A DNA stretch of 64,000 bases from Bremerella alba (GCF_013618625.1 NZ_JABRWO010000012.1:62001-126000); one strand, 5' to 3'; shown: positions 11,101 through 19,103, counted from the stretch's first letter. Program-made: numbers and translations. Notes: generated from the sequence alone by a model not told the origin.

Positions 11101-11313
11101 GCGGCGTGCCGATACCAATTCGCGCTCTCTCAATCGAGTAAGGATAAGAAAGATCAGTATTTGGCCGCTGCCGCCAAAGATATTTCCTCGACCCAGTCGT
11201 TTGATCCCAGCTTAGGCGGGGACGAGTGGTTCCAGAAATTCGATACACTGATGCGAAGAATTCAAAAGGACCTGACTGGTGATGTCAAAGGACTCGACAA
11301 GCCACAACCTTAA
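8143..11313 (+). CDS. Large exported TPR-like repeat protein
   Basis: 1056-residue protein with an N-terminal signal peptide (MRITKLILLATGLIMAFSSVTNA). The rest is almost entirely alpha-helical with repeated TPR/Sel1-like helix pairs such as AIAAYQQIIDQA and EQAVATFADVLKEK. Charged coiled-coil-like segments lie around residues 400-480. It probably acts in the periplasm as a protein-binding scaffold. It is the first gene of a run with a second TPR protein and an ExbB/ExbD motor, which suggests a partner of that energised envelope complex. The catalytic activity, if any, is not visible. The 262-base upstream region should hold the operon promoter, but I did not find a clear one. Confidence 0.75.
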   Translation: MRITKLILLATGLIMAFSSVTNAKEPFDEFFNGLLQRGYHEQAIWYIDSMANNAGLPEEVKKTLDYRKAIAQIEAARRSPNLDSREELLVAAGNNLGKFLKANPQSDRVIDASIQRGNVLSDQARLAEARARREEKPADKRPFLDTAHKRYEEARKVFEDANKQIREALTALPKVLDPSKDSAKIAFRDEMRASYIQTQLLASNCLFEMAKTLPEDHKDRKKQLEQAAKEFGETYSKYKSRLAGLYARLYEAQAQQALDKTKEAIAIYVDDLMLLGDQPEQFRQVKLKAAIGLSTIWMQKDEQAKVLSEIAPWLDEQQLRANQERDEDWLNIKMIVAKAYKKDADGRDNKDKQRGNNRREALKLAVDVAKYPSEFQKEALAIRAELQGEDAVAQDDSDAKTFQEAVTAGRDLINEANTQSFAVRKMQADLKATKDKAAKEQLASQIETDEKVVQDAFSKAESKFQQALQLADRDTPSDEVNGVQYFLSFLGFQDGDYWQTYARASFVAQRYPNSPSAKPCAKMALACALRLFEAAPADNRSFELSLVQDTTDFMVKTWPDSEEAGQALLALIGFQLQQASSKELSWDQQKAMLEAAEKSVAKIGDGTAAKADAQLKVGQTYWNLFLRGNSLRREAKDNPDAMGVPTDEQLAAIKEKTQSILSAGVDSYQGEDPDYSYVLGALSLIQVYTDTGEPNKAVELLEKKKTGLMGLVESKNAVATRPGIDQLIYKAAVRAYISALPTTTDASKTESLMANAEKAMAQLKSLAGNDANSQKQLVAIYISLANDLKTQLDNANPASKVALAGAFEKFLNRVAESSKEPNVLNWVGETFYNLGQSFSEDPSFNGDTKSFYNKAIAAYQQIIDQAGSGSLNPALVQQVRVRIAMAQREIGEYEQAVATFADVLKEKNMMVNVQVEAAKTFYMWGLNGGDSKTFYQSLMGAKPNPETKQNVIWGWGRLQSILARYAQAGADPSPFKETFFECRYYLAACRYQFALSQSSKDKKDQYLAAAAKDISSTQSFDPSLGGDEWFQKFDTLMRRIQKDLTGDVKGLDKPQP

Positions 11314-11388
11314 GTGGCCCGGAAGTCAGGTACTCTTTTCCCCAAACTATTCCCGTAAATGATCGATCTATTCGAGGAGTGATAAATA

Positions 11389-12405
11389 ATGCGTCAAATT
11401 CTCTTTCAAGCTGTCGCTATGGCGCTGGTCGCCGGTGGACCGCTACTGGCCGATTCAGTTCGCACCGAAAGCGGCGCTCAAACGGGCACCATTATTGGCG
11501 CAACCAAAGACGCCGTCCAACTTAGCAAGGGTGGTTCCAACGTTGAGATTCCTACGAATGAAATCGTCGAAATCGCACTCGACGCCGAACCGTTCGACGT
11601 GAAGACAGCCCGTCGCATGGTTCAAAGCGGTCAGTTCGCCGACGCGATCGACAAACTCCAAGGCATTGAAGGGGGCAATAACGAACTCGTTAAACAGGAA
11701 ATCGATTTCCTTCGCGCTTACTCGATGGGCAAACTGGCCCTGGCCGGTTCGGGCGACCGACAGAAAGCTGCCCAGGCACTGCTAGGCTTTGCGACCAGTT
11801 CGTCTAACAGCTTTCATTTCTATGAAGTGGCTCGAATGCTGGGTGATCTCGCCGTCAGTGGCGGAGACTACGCTTCGGCGGCCAAGTACTACGGCGGATT
11901 GAACTCGGCTCCTTGGCCCGACTATCGCATGTCAGCCCAAGTTTTGGCCGGTCGTGCATTGCTGGCCCAGGACAAAACAGCCGAAGCCATCGCCAACTTT
12001 GATGAAGTGATCTCGGCCAACGCGACGGTTTCTGGTGCTGCCCGTCAGAAAAGCTTCGCCGCCGTCGGAAAAGCCAAAGCTTTGGCTTCTAGTGGCAAAC
12101 CTGCCGAAGGCATCGCGCTCGCTCAGAAAGTGGTTGAAAACGCCGACCCGGACGACAAAGAACTGTTCGGTCGTGCTTACAACGCTCTTGGGCTGTGTCA
12201 GCTGAAGCAAAACAACTCGAAAGAAGCACTCTTGGCTTACCTACATACAGACATCCTCTTCTACACCGACCCTGAAATCCACGCCGAAGCCTTGTATCAC
12301 CTGGCCAATCTCTGGAAGGATCTGAACGATCCCGATCAGTCCACCGATGCACGAAATTTGCTCAATGACCGCTATCCCGGAAGCATTTGGGCTAATCGGC
12401 AATAA
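11389..12405 (+). CDS. Exported TPR protein of the ExbB/ExbD cluster
   Basis: 338-residue protein with a signal peptide (MRQILFQAVAMALVAGGPLLA). A small beta-rich N-terminal domain follows (residues 23-68, containing GAQTGTIIGATKDAVQL, reminiscent of a short SH3/LSM-like barrel). Then come several TPR-like helix pairs (about 75-330). AGGAG about 10 bases upstream supports the ATG at 11389. The gene sits 75 bases after the large TPR gene and before the ExbB/TolQ homologue, so a shared envelope function is likely. No enzyme motif is seen. Confidence 0.75.
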   Translation: MRQILFQAVAMALVAGGPLLADSVRTESGAQTGTIIGATKDAVQLSKGGSNVEIPTNEIVEIALDAEPFDVKTARRMVQSGQFADAIDKLQGIEGGNNELVKQEIDFLRAYSMGKLALAGSGDRQKAAQALLGFATSSSNSFHFYEVARMLGDLAVSGGDYASAAKYYGGLNSAPWPDYRMSAQVLAGRALLAQDKTAEAIANFDEVISANATVSGAARQKSFAAVGKAKALASSGKPAEGIALAQKVVENADPDDKELFGRAYNALGLCQLKQNNSKEALLAYLHTDILFYTDPEIHAEALYHLANLWKDLNDPDQSTDARNLLNDRYPGSIWANRQ

Positions 12406-12432
12406 TTCACCCAGGCTGGTGCGATTAAAAGG

Positions 12433-12464
12433 GAGAGTTTGCCCAAAAACGTCGGCAAACTCTC
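12433..12464. repeat. Intercistronic hairpin in the TPR-ExbB/D cluster
   Basis: GAGAGTTTGCC / GGCAAACTCTC, an 11-bp perfect stem with a 10-nt loop, 28 bases after the second TPR gene. No T-run follows. It may stabilise or process the mRNA, or be a weak or rho-assisted stop between the TPR and motor genes. Confidence 0.5.
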
Positions 12465-12650
12465 GGTGCAGATGCTTTTCGAGGGGAAATCACCCAACTA
12501 GAATACGAATCCACCTCGTCGACATTCCCTTCAAAACAAGATCTTCCTTTCACCCTCTTTCTGGGTACAAGACAGGTCGAACCCGTTTCTTAGTGCTTAA
12601 ACAAACTACCAAGACATAGCTCAGATAATCGCCAAAGTCTGGAGAACCCA

Positions 12651-13469
12651 ATGTTGCGTCGATCTCAAGCGTACTCCCTGTCCCTCTGCGTGGCTTCTGT
12701 GGCCTTGATGTTGGGCATTTTTCTGACCACCCAGTCAGTCACAGCCCAAGATGCCGCTGCAGACGCCGAGCCTGCTGCCGCAGAACCGGCTGCTGCCCCA
12801 GCAGCCGGCGATGGTGCCGGCGATGCGGCTGCTCCTGCCGAAGCCCCCAAGACGGTCTTCGAATGGGTTTACACTTCGTTGAGCTATTACTTCTGGATCT
12901 TCATGGTCATTTCGATCGTGTTCGTAGCCCTGTTGGTGATGAACATCATGAATGCCCGCCGCGAAAATGTCGTTCCCCTGGCATTGGTCGAAAGCTTCGA
13001 GGCCTGCCTAGAAGAAAACCAGGTTCAGGAAGCCTACGACATGGCCAAGGAAGATGAATCGTTCCTCGGCAAGGTTCTTTCGGCCGGCTTGGAAAAGGTC
13101 TCACTAGGCTACGACAAAGCCCTTGAAGCGATGCAGGAAGTGGGCGAAGAAGAGAACATGAAGCTCGACCATCGCCTAAGCTACCTGGCCCTGATCGGTA
13201 CGCTCAGCCCCATGATCGGATTGTTCGGTACGGTCGACGGGATGATTAAGTCGTTTAGTGTGATCGCTCGTAGTGGTGGTACGCCAGACGCCTCGGCACT
13301 GGCCGAAGGTATTTCGACCGCATTGTTCACCACGCTTGTCGGTTTGGCCCTCGCCATTCCAGCGATTGCCGCCTACAACATCCTTCGCAACCGAGTCGAT
13401 CGCCTGGCGCTGGAAGTCGGCATCACCGGCGAAGGCCTGATGAGCCGTTTCCAAAATGTCGGCAAGTAG
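12651..13469 (+). CDS. ExbB/TolQ/MotA-family proton channel with signal peptide and Ala-rich linker
   Basis: 272-residue inner-membrane protein. The C-terminal MotA/TolQ/ExbB domain (about residues 100-265) has the signature LSYLALIGTLSPMIGLFGTVDGMI and the helix ALFTTLVGLALAIPAIAAYNILRNRVDRL. A TM helix lies at about 78-98. Unusually, the protein begins with a signal-peptide-like segment (1-32, ending SVTAQ) and an Ala/Pro-rich linker (33-68) before the first ExbB-type TM helix. Two ExbD genes follow directly, so this should be the pentameric channel half of an ExbBD-type motor that uses proton flow. The transported or powered partner is unknown; the TPR proteins upstream are candidates. Confidence 0.9.
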   Translation: MLRRSQAYSLSLCVASVALMLGIFLTTQSVTAQDAAADAEPAAAEPAAAPAAGDGAGDAAAPAEAPKTVFEWVYTSLSYYFWIFMVISIVFVALLVMNIMNARRENVVPLALVESFEACLEENQVQEAYDMAKEDESFLGKVLSAGLEKVSLGYDKALEAMQEVGEEENMKLDHRLSYLALIGTLSPMIGLFGTVDGMIKSFSVIARSGGTPDASALAEGISTALFTTLVGLALAIPAIAAYNILRNRVDRLALEVGITGEGLMSRFQNVGK

Positions 13470-13514
13470 TCTCCCTTAAGTCCATGTGATCTCTTTCGCG
13501 AAAAGATGTAGCTA

Positions 13515-13964
13515 ATGAAGATCAAAAAGAATAAGCGGGAGATGCTCGAAGGGGACCTGACCCCTATGATCGACATGACGTTTCAGTTGATCGCATTCTT
13601 TATGGTGCTGATCAACTTTACCCAGGCCGATCAGAACAAAAAGATTCAGCTCCCGCAGAGTGAACTGGCCAAGCCGCCGGAAGTTCCCTTTGAAAATGCC
13701 ATCACGCTGCAAATGTATCAGGACGGTATGGCATACTTCGACGGCAACGACTATACGCTCGATTCCCTTCGGCAACGCTTAGTTGTCGAGAAGCAAATCG
13801 CCGACGATTTCAAAGCTGATACAGGCGGTGCGAAGAGTGTCACCGTCATTATTCGCGGTGATGGTCGCGTTGCCACCGGCAAAGTTCAAGAGATGATCAA
13901 GCTCTGCCAGGACGTTGGCTTTGAAAAATTTGCCCTCAGAGCCAAAGAAGAAGCTCCCAACTAA
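13515..13964 (+). CDS. ExbD/TolR-family protein 1
   Basis: 149-residue biopolymer-transport protein. It has a short cytoplasmic basic N-terminus, then a single TM helix with the motif LTPMIDMTFQLIAFFMVL, in which the membrane Asp20 is the proton-carrying residue of ExbD/TolR. The periplasmic domain (about 45-149) has the ExbD-type ending VIIRGDGRVATGKVQEMIKLCQDVGFEKFALRA. It lies 45 bases after the channel gene and 17 bases before a second exbD-like gene. Length is typical. It should form the stator half of the motor. Confidence 0.92.
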   Translation: MKIKKNKREMLEGDLTPMIDMTFQLIAFFMVLINFTQADQNKKIQLPQSELAKPPEVPFENAITLQMYQDGMAYFDGNDYTLDSLRQRLVVEKQIADDFKADTGGAKSVTVIIRGDGRVATGKVQEMIKLCQDVGFEKFALRAKEEAPN

Positions 13965-13981
13965 GGTATACGGTTAGGTTC

Positions 13982-14485
13982 ATGAAACTTCGCAAGAACG
14001 AAGTCCACGGACGCGAAAAGATCGATGTGCCGATGACACCGATGATTGACATCGTGTTTCAGCTCCTCGTCTTTTTTATCATGACGTTCAAAATCGTCGC
14101 GATGGAAGGGGACTTCAACATCAACATGCCCCAGGCAGCCGCCGGGGCACCCAGTACGAGCCTTCAGGTTCCGATGAAACTGAAGCTACGTGCCGGCCCC
14201 AACGGTGCCCTGCAATCGGTGGCACTCAACAATACGTCTTTCGATGGAAATGCACGCGAAAAGTTCGCTCAGTTGCAAGATGCCATCGTTCAGCAAATCG
14301 GCGTCGCGGACGGCCCTAGCTCGGCCCAGGAAGAATCGGAAATCGAAATCGATGCCGATTACCAGCTGCAATACACTTACGTGATTGAAGCAATCACCGC
14401 AGTGACCGGCCGCATTGATCCCAAAACGGGCGAAGTGCAGAAACTGATCGAGAAGATCAAGTTTGCACCTGGTGCCGGTGGTTAA
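13982..14485 (+). CDS. ExbD/TolR-family protein 2
   Basis: 167-residue paralogue of the preceding protein. The TM helix VPMTPMIDIVFQLLVFFIMTF keeps the essential Asp. The periplasmic part is more acidic and contains an insertion (about residues 95-125). The C-terminal ExbD pattern is looser, with VIEAITAVTGRIDPKTGEVQKLIEKIKF. Two different ExbD proteins beside one channel suggest a hetero-oligomeric stator, as seen in other systems with paired ExbD proteins. The operon ends at the terminator at 14515. Confidence 0.9.
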   Translation: MKLRKNEVHGREKIDVPMTPMIDIVFQLLVFFIMTFKIVAMEGDFNINMPQAAAGAPSTSLQVPMKLKLRAGPNGALQSVALNNTSFDGNAREKFAQLQDAIVQQIGVADGPSSAQEESEIEIDADYQLQYTYVIEAITAVTGRIDPKTGEVQKLIEKIKFAPGAGG

Positions 14486-14514
14486 TCTCCGTACGCAATT
14501 GACTCAACCTAAGT

Positions 14515-14556
14515 AAAGTTCACGCTCGCGGATGAAACGCAGCGTGAACTTTTTTT
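14515..14556 (+). terminator. Strong terminator of the TPR-ExbB/D operon, inside the xerD 3' end
   Basis: AAAGTTCACGCT / AGCGTGAACTTT forms a 12-bp stem with a 14-nt loop, ending in seven T residues on the plus strand. The last dozen codons and the stop (14520-14522) of the convergent xerD gene lie within it, so the same bases encode protein on one strand and termination on the other. Confidence 0.9.
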
Positions 14557-15461
14557 AGGCGCGTCTGATCGACGTGCGTGTAAATTTGGGTTGTCGCAAT
14601 GCTCGCATGACCGAGCAGTTCTTGAACCTGGCGAAGGTCGGCCCCACCGGCAAGCAGGTGTGTGGCAAAGCTATGCCGCATTGTATGCGGGCTGACGGCC
14701 GGGTCGATCCCAGCACGGCGGGCATATTTCTTCACGAGCTCCCAGATCGCCTCGCGTCGCAGCGGTCGACCGGTTCGCGTCAAAAAGAACGCAGGCGAAT
14801 CGAAGCCCCGAGCCAACAGCTTGGGGCGTTCCTTTTCCAGGTATAACCTACACGCGGAGACCGCCTTTTCGCCCAAAGGGACGATGCGTTGCTTGTTCCC
14901 TTTACCATGCAGCCGACAATGACCTTCGCTCAAGTGAACGTTTTTCGCATCCAGGCTGGCGATCTCCGATGCTCGGCATCCACACGCATACAAGACCTCC
15001 AAAATGGCTCGGTCACGCCGCCAGTAAGGATCTTCACTCCAGGGGGCCGTCAAGAAATCATCGATTTGATAGGGTGGTATCACCGTCGGAATTTTTTGCC
15101 ATAGCTTCTGGCAGCCTAGAAGTTCCGCCAGGTTATCCTGCATTATTCCTTCTAACTGCAGGTAACGGAAAAACACCTTCAAGGAGATGATATGCCGGGC
15201 TACCGATGCCGGAGCGAGATTCTGCGCGTGGAGCCATGCCACGTAATCAGAAAGTTGGACAATGTTCAGCGTCGTAGGATTTTTTGTCCCCAGCCATGTC
15301 CGAAATCGCTGTAAATCTCGCGAATAAGCTTGGATGGTATTGGGCGAAAGATGGCATTCGGTGGTCAGATATGTCACCATCGCTGCGATCAGACGCTCGG
15401 TCCGCTCGCCTTCTGGTTGTGGCAACGGCCGCTTGAGTTTCAGTTTTAATTTTCGGGGCAT
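14520..15461 (-). CDS. xerD: Tyrosine recombinase XerD-like
   Basis: 313-residue site-specific recombinase. An N-terminal SAM-like core-binding domain (about residues 22-105) precedes the catalytic domain (about 125-305). All six catalytic residues are visible: Arg163, Lys187, His259, Arg262, His285 and the nucleophile Tyr294 in ATTQIYTHV. The C-terminal tail RLKKVHAAFHPRA is XerD-like. It should resolve chromosome dimers at dif together with XerC, which is not in this window. There are no integrase neighbours, att sites or phage genes, so I read it as the housekeeping enzyme. The basic leader (1-20) is longer than usual. Confidence 0.9.
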   Translation of the reverse strand: MPRKLKLKLKRPLPQPEGERTERLIAAMVTYLTTECHLSPNTIQAYSRDLQRFRTWLGTKNPTTLNIVQLSDYVAWLHAQNLAPASVARHIISLKVFFRYLQLEGIMQDNLAELLGCQKLWQKIPTVIPPYQIDDFLTAPWSEDPYWRRDRAILEVLYACGCRASEIASLDAKNVHLSEGHCRLHGKGNKQRIVPLGEKAVSACRLYLEKERPKLLARGFDSPAFFLTRTGRPLRREAIWELVKKYARRAGIDPAVSPHTMRHSFATHLLAGGADLRQVQELLGHASIATTQIYTHVDQTRLKKVHAAFHPRA

Positions 15462-15642
15462 CGAGATCCCAAGCTATTTTTAGGAGAGACTATCCACCGT
15501 ATAGGTGTTTTCGGCATTCCGTCGGGGCCGTCGCACGTTGTTGATGAGGATTCAGGTCGTATTGATCGTAGGGACGCAATGCGACAGAATCGGTGCAGAT
15601 GCGATCCCCGCATTTTTGGCTAAGGCATTCAAGGAAAAGAAG

Positions 15643-16626
15643 ATGCGCGTTCTTGTCACCGGCGGAGCAGGCTACATAGGTTCTCACACGGCCCGAAAAC
15701 TGGCGGTCGGGGGACACAATGTTGTCGTCTACGACAACCTTTCCGCAGGGCATCGAGGCGCGGTCGGCAAGCTTCCCTTGGTGGTCGGAGACCTATCCGA
15801 CGGCGAAAAGCTGACCGCCACCCTGAAAGAATACAACATAGAAGCGGTGATCCACTTCGCAGCGTTCGCACTTGTCGGCGAATCGGTCACGAATCCGGCC
15901 AAGTACTATCAGAACAATGTTCTCGGTACGCTGAGCCTGCTCGATGCTATGCGGGCCGCTGATGTGACTCGCATTGTGTTTTCGAGCACTTGTGCCACTT
16001 ATGGTATTCCTGCGTCTTCGCCCATAGACGAAAGCTTCCCTCAGGCACCTGTGAATCCTTACGGCTTCACAAAACTGGCAATCGAACATGCGCTGCAGGA
16101 TTACGCTCACGCTTATGGAATGGCTTTCGCGGCACTTCGTTACTTCAATGCCGCAGGGGCTTCCGCCGACGGAGATATCGGCGAAGATCACACGCCAGAA
16201 TCGCACTTGATACCCTTGGTTCTGCAGGTGGCGTTGGGGCAAAGAAAATCGATCAGCATTTTCGGCAACGACTACCCCACCTCGGACGGGACATGCATTC
16301 GCGATTACATTCATGTCGACGACCTGGCCGATGCCCATTTAGCGGCGATGCAGCAGATTACGCCTGATCATTGCCTGAAACTCAACTTGGGGACTGGGCA
16401 AGGGGTCAGTGTCCAAGAGATCATTCAGGCAAGCCGAGATGTTACCGGCAAGGATATTCCCGCAGAAATTGGCCCTAGGCGCGAGGGAGATCCCCCTGCC
16501 CTGGTAGCCAACGCCGATAAGGCTCATAAAATTCTTAATTGGCAACCAAAGTACATGGACGTCCGCGAAACGATTGAAACTGCCTGGCGATGGCATCATT
16601 CGCATCCTCACGGATTCGCCCAGTAA
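15643..16626 (+). CDS. galE: UDP-glucose 4-epimerase
   Basis: 327-residue short-chain dehydrogenase/reductase family enzyme that interconverts UDP-glucose and UDP-galactose for envelope polysaccharides. The start MRVLVTGGAGYIGSH carries the NAD-binding GxxGxxG motif at residues 7-13. The catalytic SSTCATYG and Y-G-F-T-K (YxxxK) are present, and the UDP-sugar region follows. The ATG at 15643 with AAGGAAAAG upstream fits the family start. A 46-residue upstream extension in frame has no homologous character. It is first in a run of four plus-strand genes with short gaps. Confidence 0.95.
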   Translation: MRVLVTGGAGYIGSHTARKLAVGGHNVVVYDNLSAGHRGAVGKLPLVVGDLSDGEKLTATLKEYNIEAVIHFAAFALVGESVTNPAKYYQNNVLGTLSLLDAMRAADVTRIVFSSTCATYGIPASSPIDESFPQAPVNPYGFTKLAIEHALQDYAHAYGMAFAALRYFNAAGASADGDIGEDHTPESHLIPLVLQVALGQRKSISIFGNDYPTSDGTCIRDYIHVDDLADAHLAAMQQITPDHCLKLNLGTGQGVSVQEIIQASRDVTGKDIPAEIGPRREGDPPALVANADKAHKILNWQPKYMDVRETIETAWRWHHSHPHGFAQ

Positions 16627-16665
16627 AAGAAAATGCGTTGAGTCCGAAAGGATTTCCGCGAACTC

Positions 16666-17886
16666 ATGCAGAATATCATTATCGAAAAGCCATATCGATT
16701 TGTTCCGCCGCACCGCGGGACTCGCTGGCCTGCGTTTATCCAGAAATTCAATCTTTACGGTAAATACCTCCAACACTTTGAAGGCGTTCAGTCTTACGAG
16801 GTCCGAAACGCAGACCGCTTACAGAAGTCGCTCGATGCCAACCATGGCATTCTTCTGGCGCCCAATCACAGCCGCCTGTCCGATCCATTGGTGCTGGGCT
16901 TCCTGGCAAAAGAAGTTGATTGCAACCTTTACTCGATGGCCAGCTGGCACCTCTTTAATCAAGGATCGTTTAAAGCGTGGGCCATCCGAATCATGGGGGG
17001 CTTCAGCATCTATCGAGAAGGTGTTGATCGAAAGTCGCTGGCAACGGCAGTTGACGCCATGGTCGAGGCCGATCGACCACTGGTCGTTTTTTCTGAAGGT
17101 TCGACCACGCGTACCAACGACCACCTCCACCCGCTTCTGGATGGGGTCGCCTTCGTAGCACGTTCCGCCGCCAAACGGCGTATCAAGGAAGGTCGCGGCG
17201 AGACAGTGATCCATCCGATTGGTATCAAGTACGTCTTCCAGGGAGACATCGACGCCACGGTTCGCCCCGTGCTGCACGAGATCGAACAACGCTTAGGCTG
17301 GCGAACGTCCGAGGAACTTCGACTGCTCGAACGTGTCGAACGCATGGGAGAAGGGTTATTTTGCCTGGAAGAGATTCGATATTCGGGAAGTGCTCACTCG
17401 GACGATGACATGGCCACCCGCACCGAGCGATTGATTGACTGCATTCTGCATCCGCTAGAGAAAGAGTGGCTTCGCGTCGAATCGACCGGAAACATATTAC
17501 CACGCATCAAAGCACTACGCTCACGAATCCTGCCCGACATGATCGAGGGCAAACTCTCACCGGAAGAGCGATCACGACGCTGGATGCAATTGGAAGACAT
17601 CTACGTTGCACAGCAGATTTCGTGTTACATCCCGAACTACCTGCGAGACTATCCTAGCGTCGATCGCCTTTTGGAAACGGTCGAGCGATACGAGGAAGAC
17701 CTGAAGGACAAGACAACCGTGCACGGGGCCTTGAAGGTCATTATCGATGTCGACGAACCGATCATGGTGTCCGATGAGCGACGCCCCAAGGGTGATGAAG
17801 ATCCCTTAATGTCTCAACTGCGAGATCGTCTTCAAGCCAAGCTGACTCATCTCTCGAAAGAATCGAAACTCTACGGTTCCGAATAA
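16666..17886 (+). CDS. PlsC-like 1-acylglycerol-3-phosphate O-acyltransferase with long C-terminus
   Basis: 406-residue lysophospholipid-type acyltransferase. The N-terminal half has the PlsC motifs: APNHSRLSDP (NHxxxxD, His68 and Asp73), FSIYREGVDR (about residues 113-122) and FSEGSTTR (142-149). These bind acyl donor and glycerol phosphate. The C-terminal 180 residues, about 225-406, are charged, helical and unlike a standard 230-260-residue PlsC. There is no obvious TM segment, so it may be a peripheral membrane enzyme. It lies 39 bases after galE. The precise acyl acceptor is uncertain. Confidence 0.8.
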   Translation: MQNIIIEKPYRFVPPHRGTRWPAFIQKFNLYGKYLQHFEGVQSYEVRNADRLQKSLDANHGILLAPNHSRLSDPLVLGFLAKEVDCNLYSMASWHLFNQGSFKAWAIRIMGGFSIYREGVDRKSLATAVDAMVEADRPLVVFSEGSTTRTNDHLHPLLDGVAFVARSAAKRRIKEGRGETVIHPIGIKYVFQGDIDATVRPVLHEIEQRLGWRTSEELRLLERVERMGEGLFCLEEIRYSGSAHSDDDMATRTERLIDCILHPLEKEWLRVESTGNILPRIKALRSRILPDMIEGKLSPEERSRRWMQLEDIYVAQQISCYIPNYLRDYPSVDRLLETVERYEEDLKDKTTVHGALKVIIDVDEPIMVSDERRPKGDEDPLMSQLRDRLQAKLTHLSKESKLYGSE

Positions 17887-17966
17887 ATCGATTGGCATTC
17901 ACTTCGCCCCCTAATAAGATGGGGTCTGTTATCCACGCTTTGGTAGCAGAGATCAGGGGATGTGCA

Positions 17967-18989
17967 GTGATTCAGGTCGATCGCTTAGCAGCGTTGCAGC
18001 ACGGTCAAGAAGCCGATTTTTTCGCGCAATTATTTCAAAAGGACCTTCGCTTAACACGGCAAGGGCGCCCCTTTTATCTTCTCGAGTTTCGAGATCGTAC
18101 CCGGAATATTGCGGCCACGATTTGGGAAGGATCGACTCATGAAGCGGCATGCCGTGACGAGTGGACCGTTGGGCACTTCTACAAGCTTCGAGGAACTTTT
18201 CAAGAGACGATTCACGGAGGAAAGATCGAGATAAAACGCCTTCGCCCGGTCGAAGCAAGCGACCACGAGAGCGGTTTCGATCCCGCGACCTGCCAGCCGT
18301 CGTCGGAAGCAGATCCCCAAGAACTCTTCGACCGTCTGTTGGATTTGGTCGATCAAGAGATCGATACGCCTGAGCTTAACTCCCTTGTAACGACCATTTT
18401 GGAAACCAACCGAGAACGAATCGAAGCCTTACCCGGCGCGGTGCATCATCATCATGCGTACGCCGGTGGGTTCCTTGAGCATATCTTCAGCGTGGCCCAA
18501 AATGTCATGTACTTGCTCAATGCCTACCGCGGCCAGCACCCTTCCCTGCGAGACCCTATCACGCGGCAGTTGACGATCGCAGGTGCCCTGCTGCACGACA
18601 TCGGTAAACTAGAGGAATTAGACGGCGAAGTCGCCAACACGGCCTACACGGCACACGGCGAACTGATAGGACACATCGTGCTTGGACGTGACTTGGTACG
18701 AGATTCAGCTCGGGACCTTGGAATTGACCTGAGTACGGAGTGGCTACTTCGCTTGGAACATCTCGTTCTTAGTCACCAAGGAACATCCGCCAACGGAAGC
18801 CCGAAACCTCCGATGACCTGGGAAGCCAACTTAATATACTGGGCGGATGAACTCGACGGAAATATCTTTCGCCTAGCCAAAGCTTGTGAGCAACAGGATG
18901 ACGGAGCCCCCTTCGTACCTAAGAGCAACCCATTCAGGCGGCGTATCTATCGGGGGGATTTGCCGTCGCATCCGGACAAATCGTCATAA
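17967..18989 (+). CDS. YhaM-type 3'-5' exoribonuclease (OB-fold + HD domain)
   Basis: 340-residue predicted nuclease. The N-terminal OB-fold nucleic-acid domain (about residues 15-105) contains RQGRPFYLLEFRDRTRNIAATIW. The HD phosphohydrolase domain (about 160-300) has HHHHAYAGGFLEHIFSV and ALLHDIGKLEEL, supplying the metal-binding His and His-Asp. This order matches the YhaM/CvfA family. GTG at 17967 is chosen because AGGGG lies seven bases upstream; a TTG at 17892, six bases after plsC, would add 25 residues. Its gene neighbours do not explain its substrate. Confidence 0.85.
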   Translation: MIQVDRLAALQHGQEADFFAQLFQKDLRLTRQGRPFYLLEFRDRTRNIAATIWEGSTHEAACRDEWTVGHFYKLRGTFQETIHGGKIEIKRLRPVEASDHESGFDPATCQPSSEADPQELFDRLLDLVDQEIDTPELNSLVTTILETNRERIEALPGAVHHHHAYAGGFLEHIFSVAQNVMYLLNAYRGQHPSLRDPITRQLTIAGALLHDIGKLEELDGEVANTAYTAHGELIGHIVLGRDLVRDSARDLGIDLSTEWLLRLEHLVLSHQGTSANGSPKPPMTWEANLIYWADELDGNIFRLAKACEQQDDGAPFVPKSNPFRRRIYRGDLPSHPDKSS

Positions 18990-19103
18990 TCATCCAAATT
19001 TTTCCACTTCGATTTTCGACAATCATGCAACGTAGCCTACGTTTACGTGACCCATCCAACGGATGGTAGGTAAGGGGTACACGCACACGTCGGGGTTAAG
19101 TGG
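18990..19103. promoter_or_regulatory. Two inverted repeats upstream of the GGDEF-like gene
   Basis: Two perfect inverted repeats stand close together: AACGTAG C CTACGTT (19029-19043) and CCATCC AAC GGATGG (19052-19066). They could be operator sites or small hairpins. There is no T-tract, so termination is unlikely. Confidence 0.35.

Noticed and set aside
14520-15461. xerD considered as an integrase of a mobile element
   Set aside because: No att-like repeats, excisionase, phage or transposase genes nearby; sequence tail is XerD-like.
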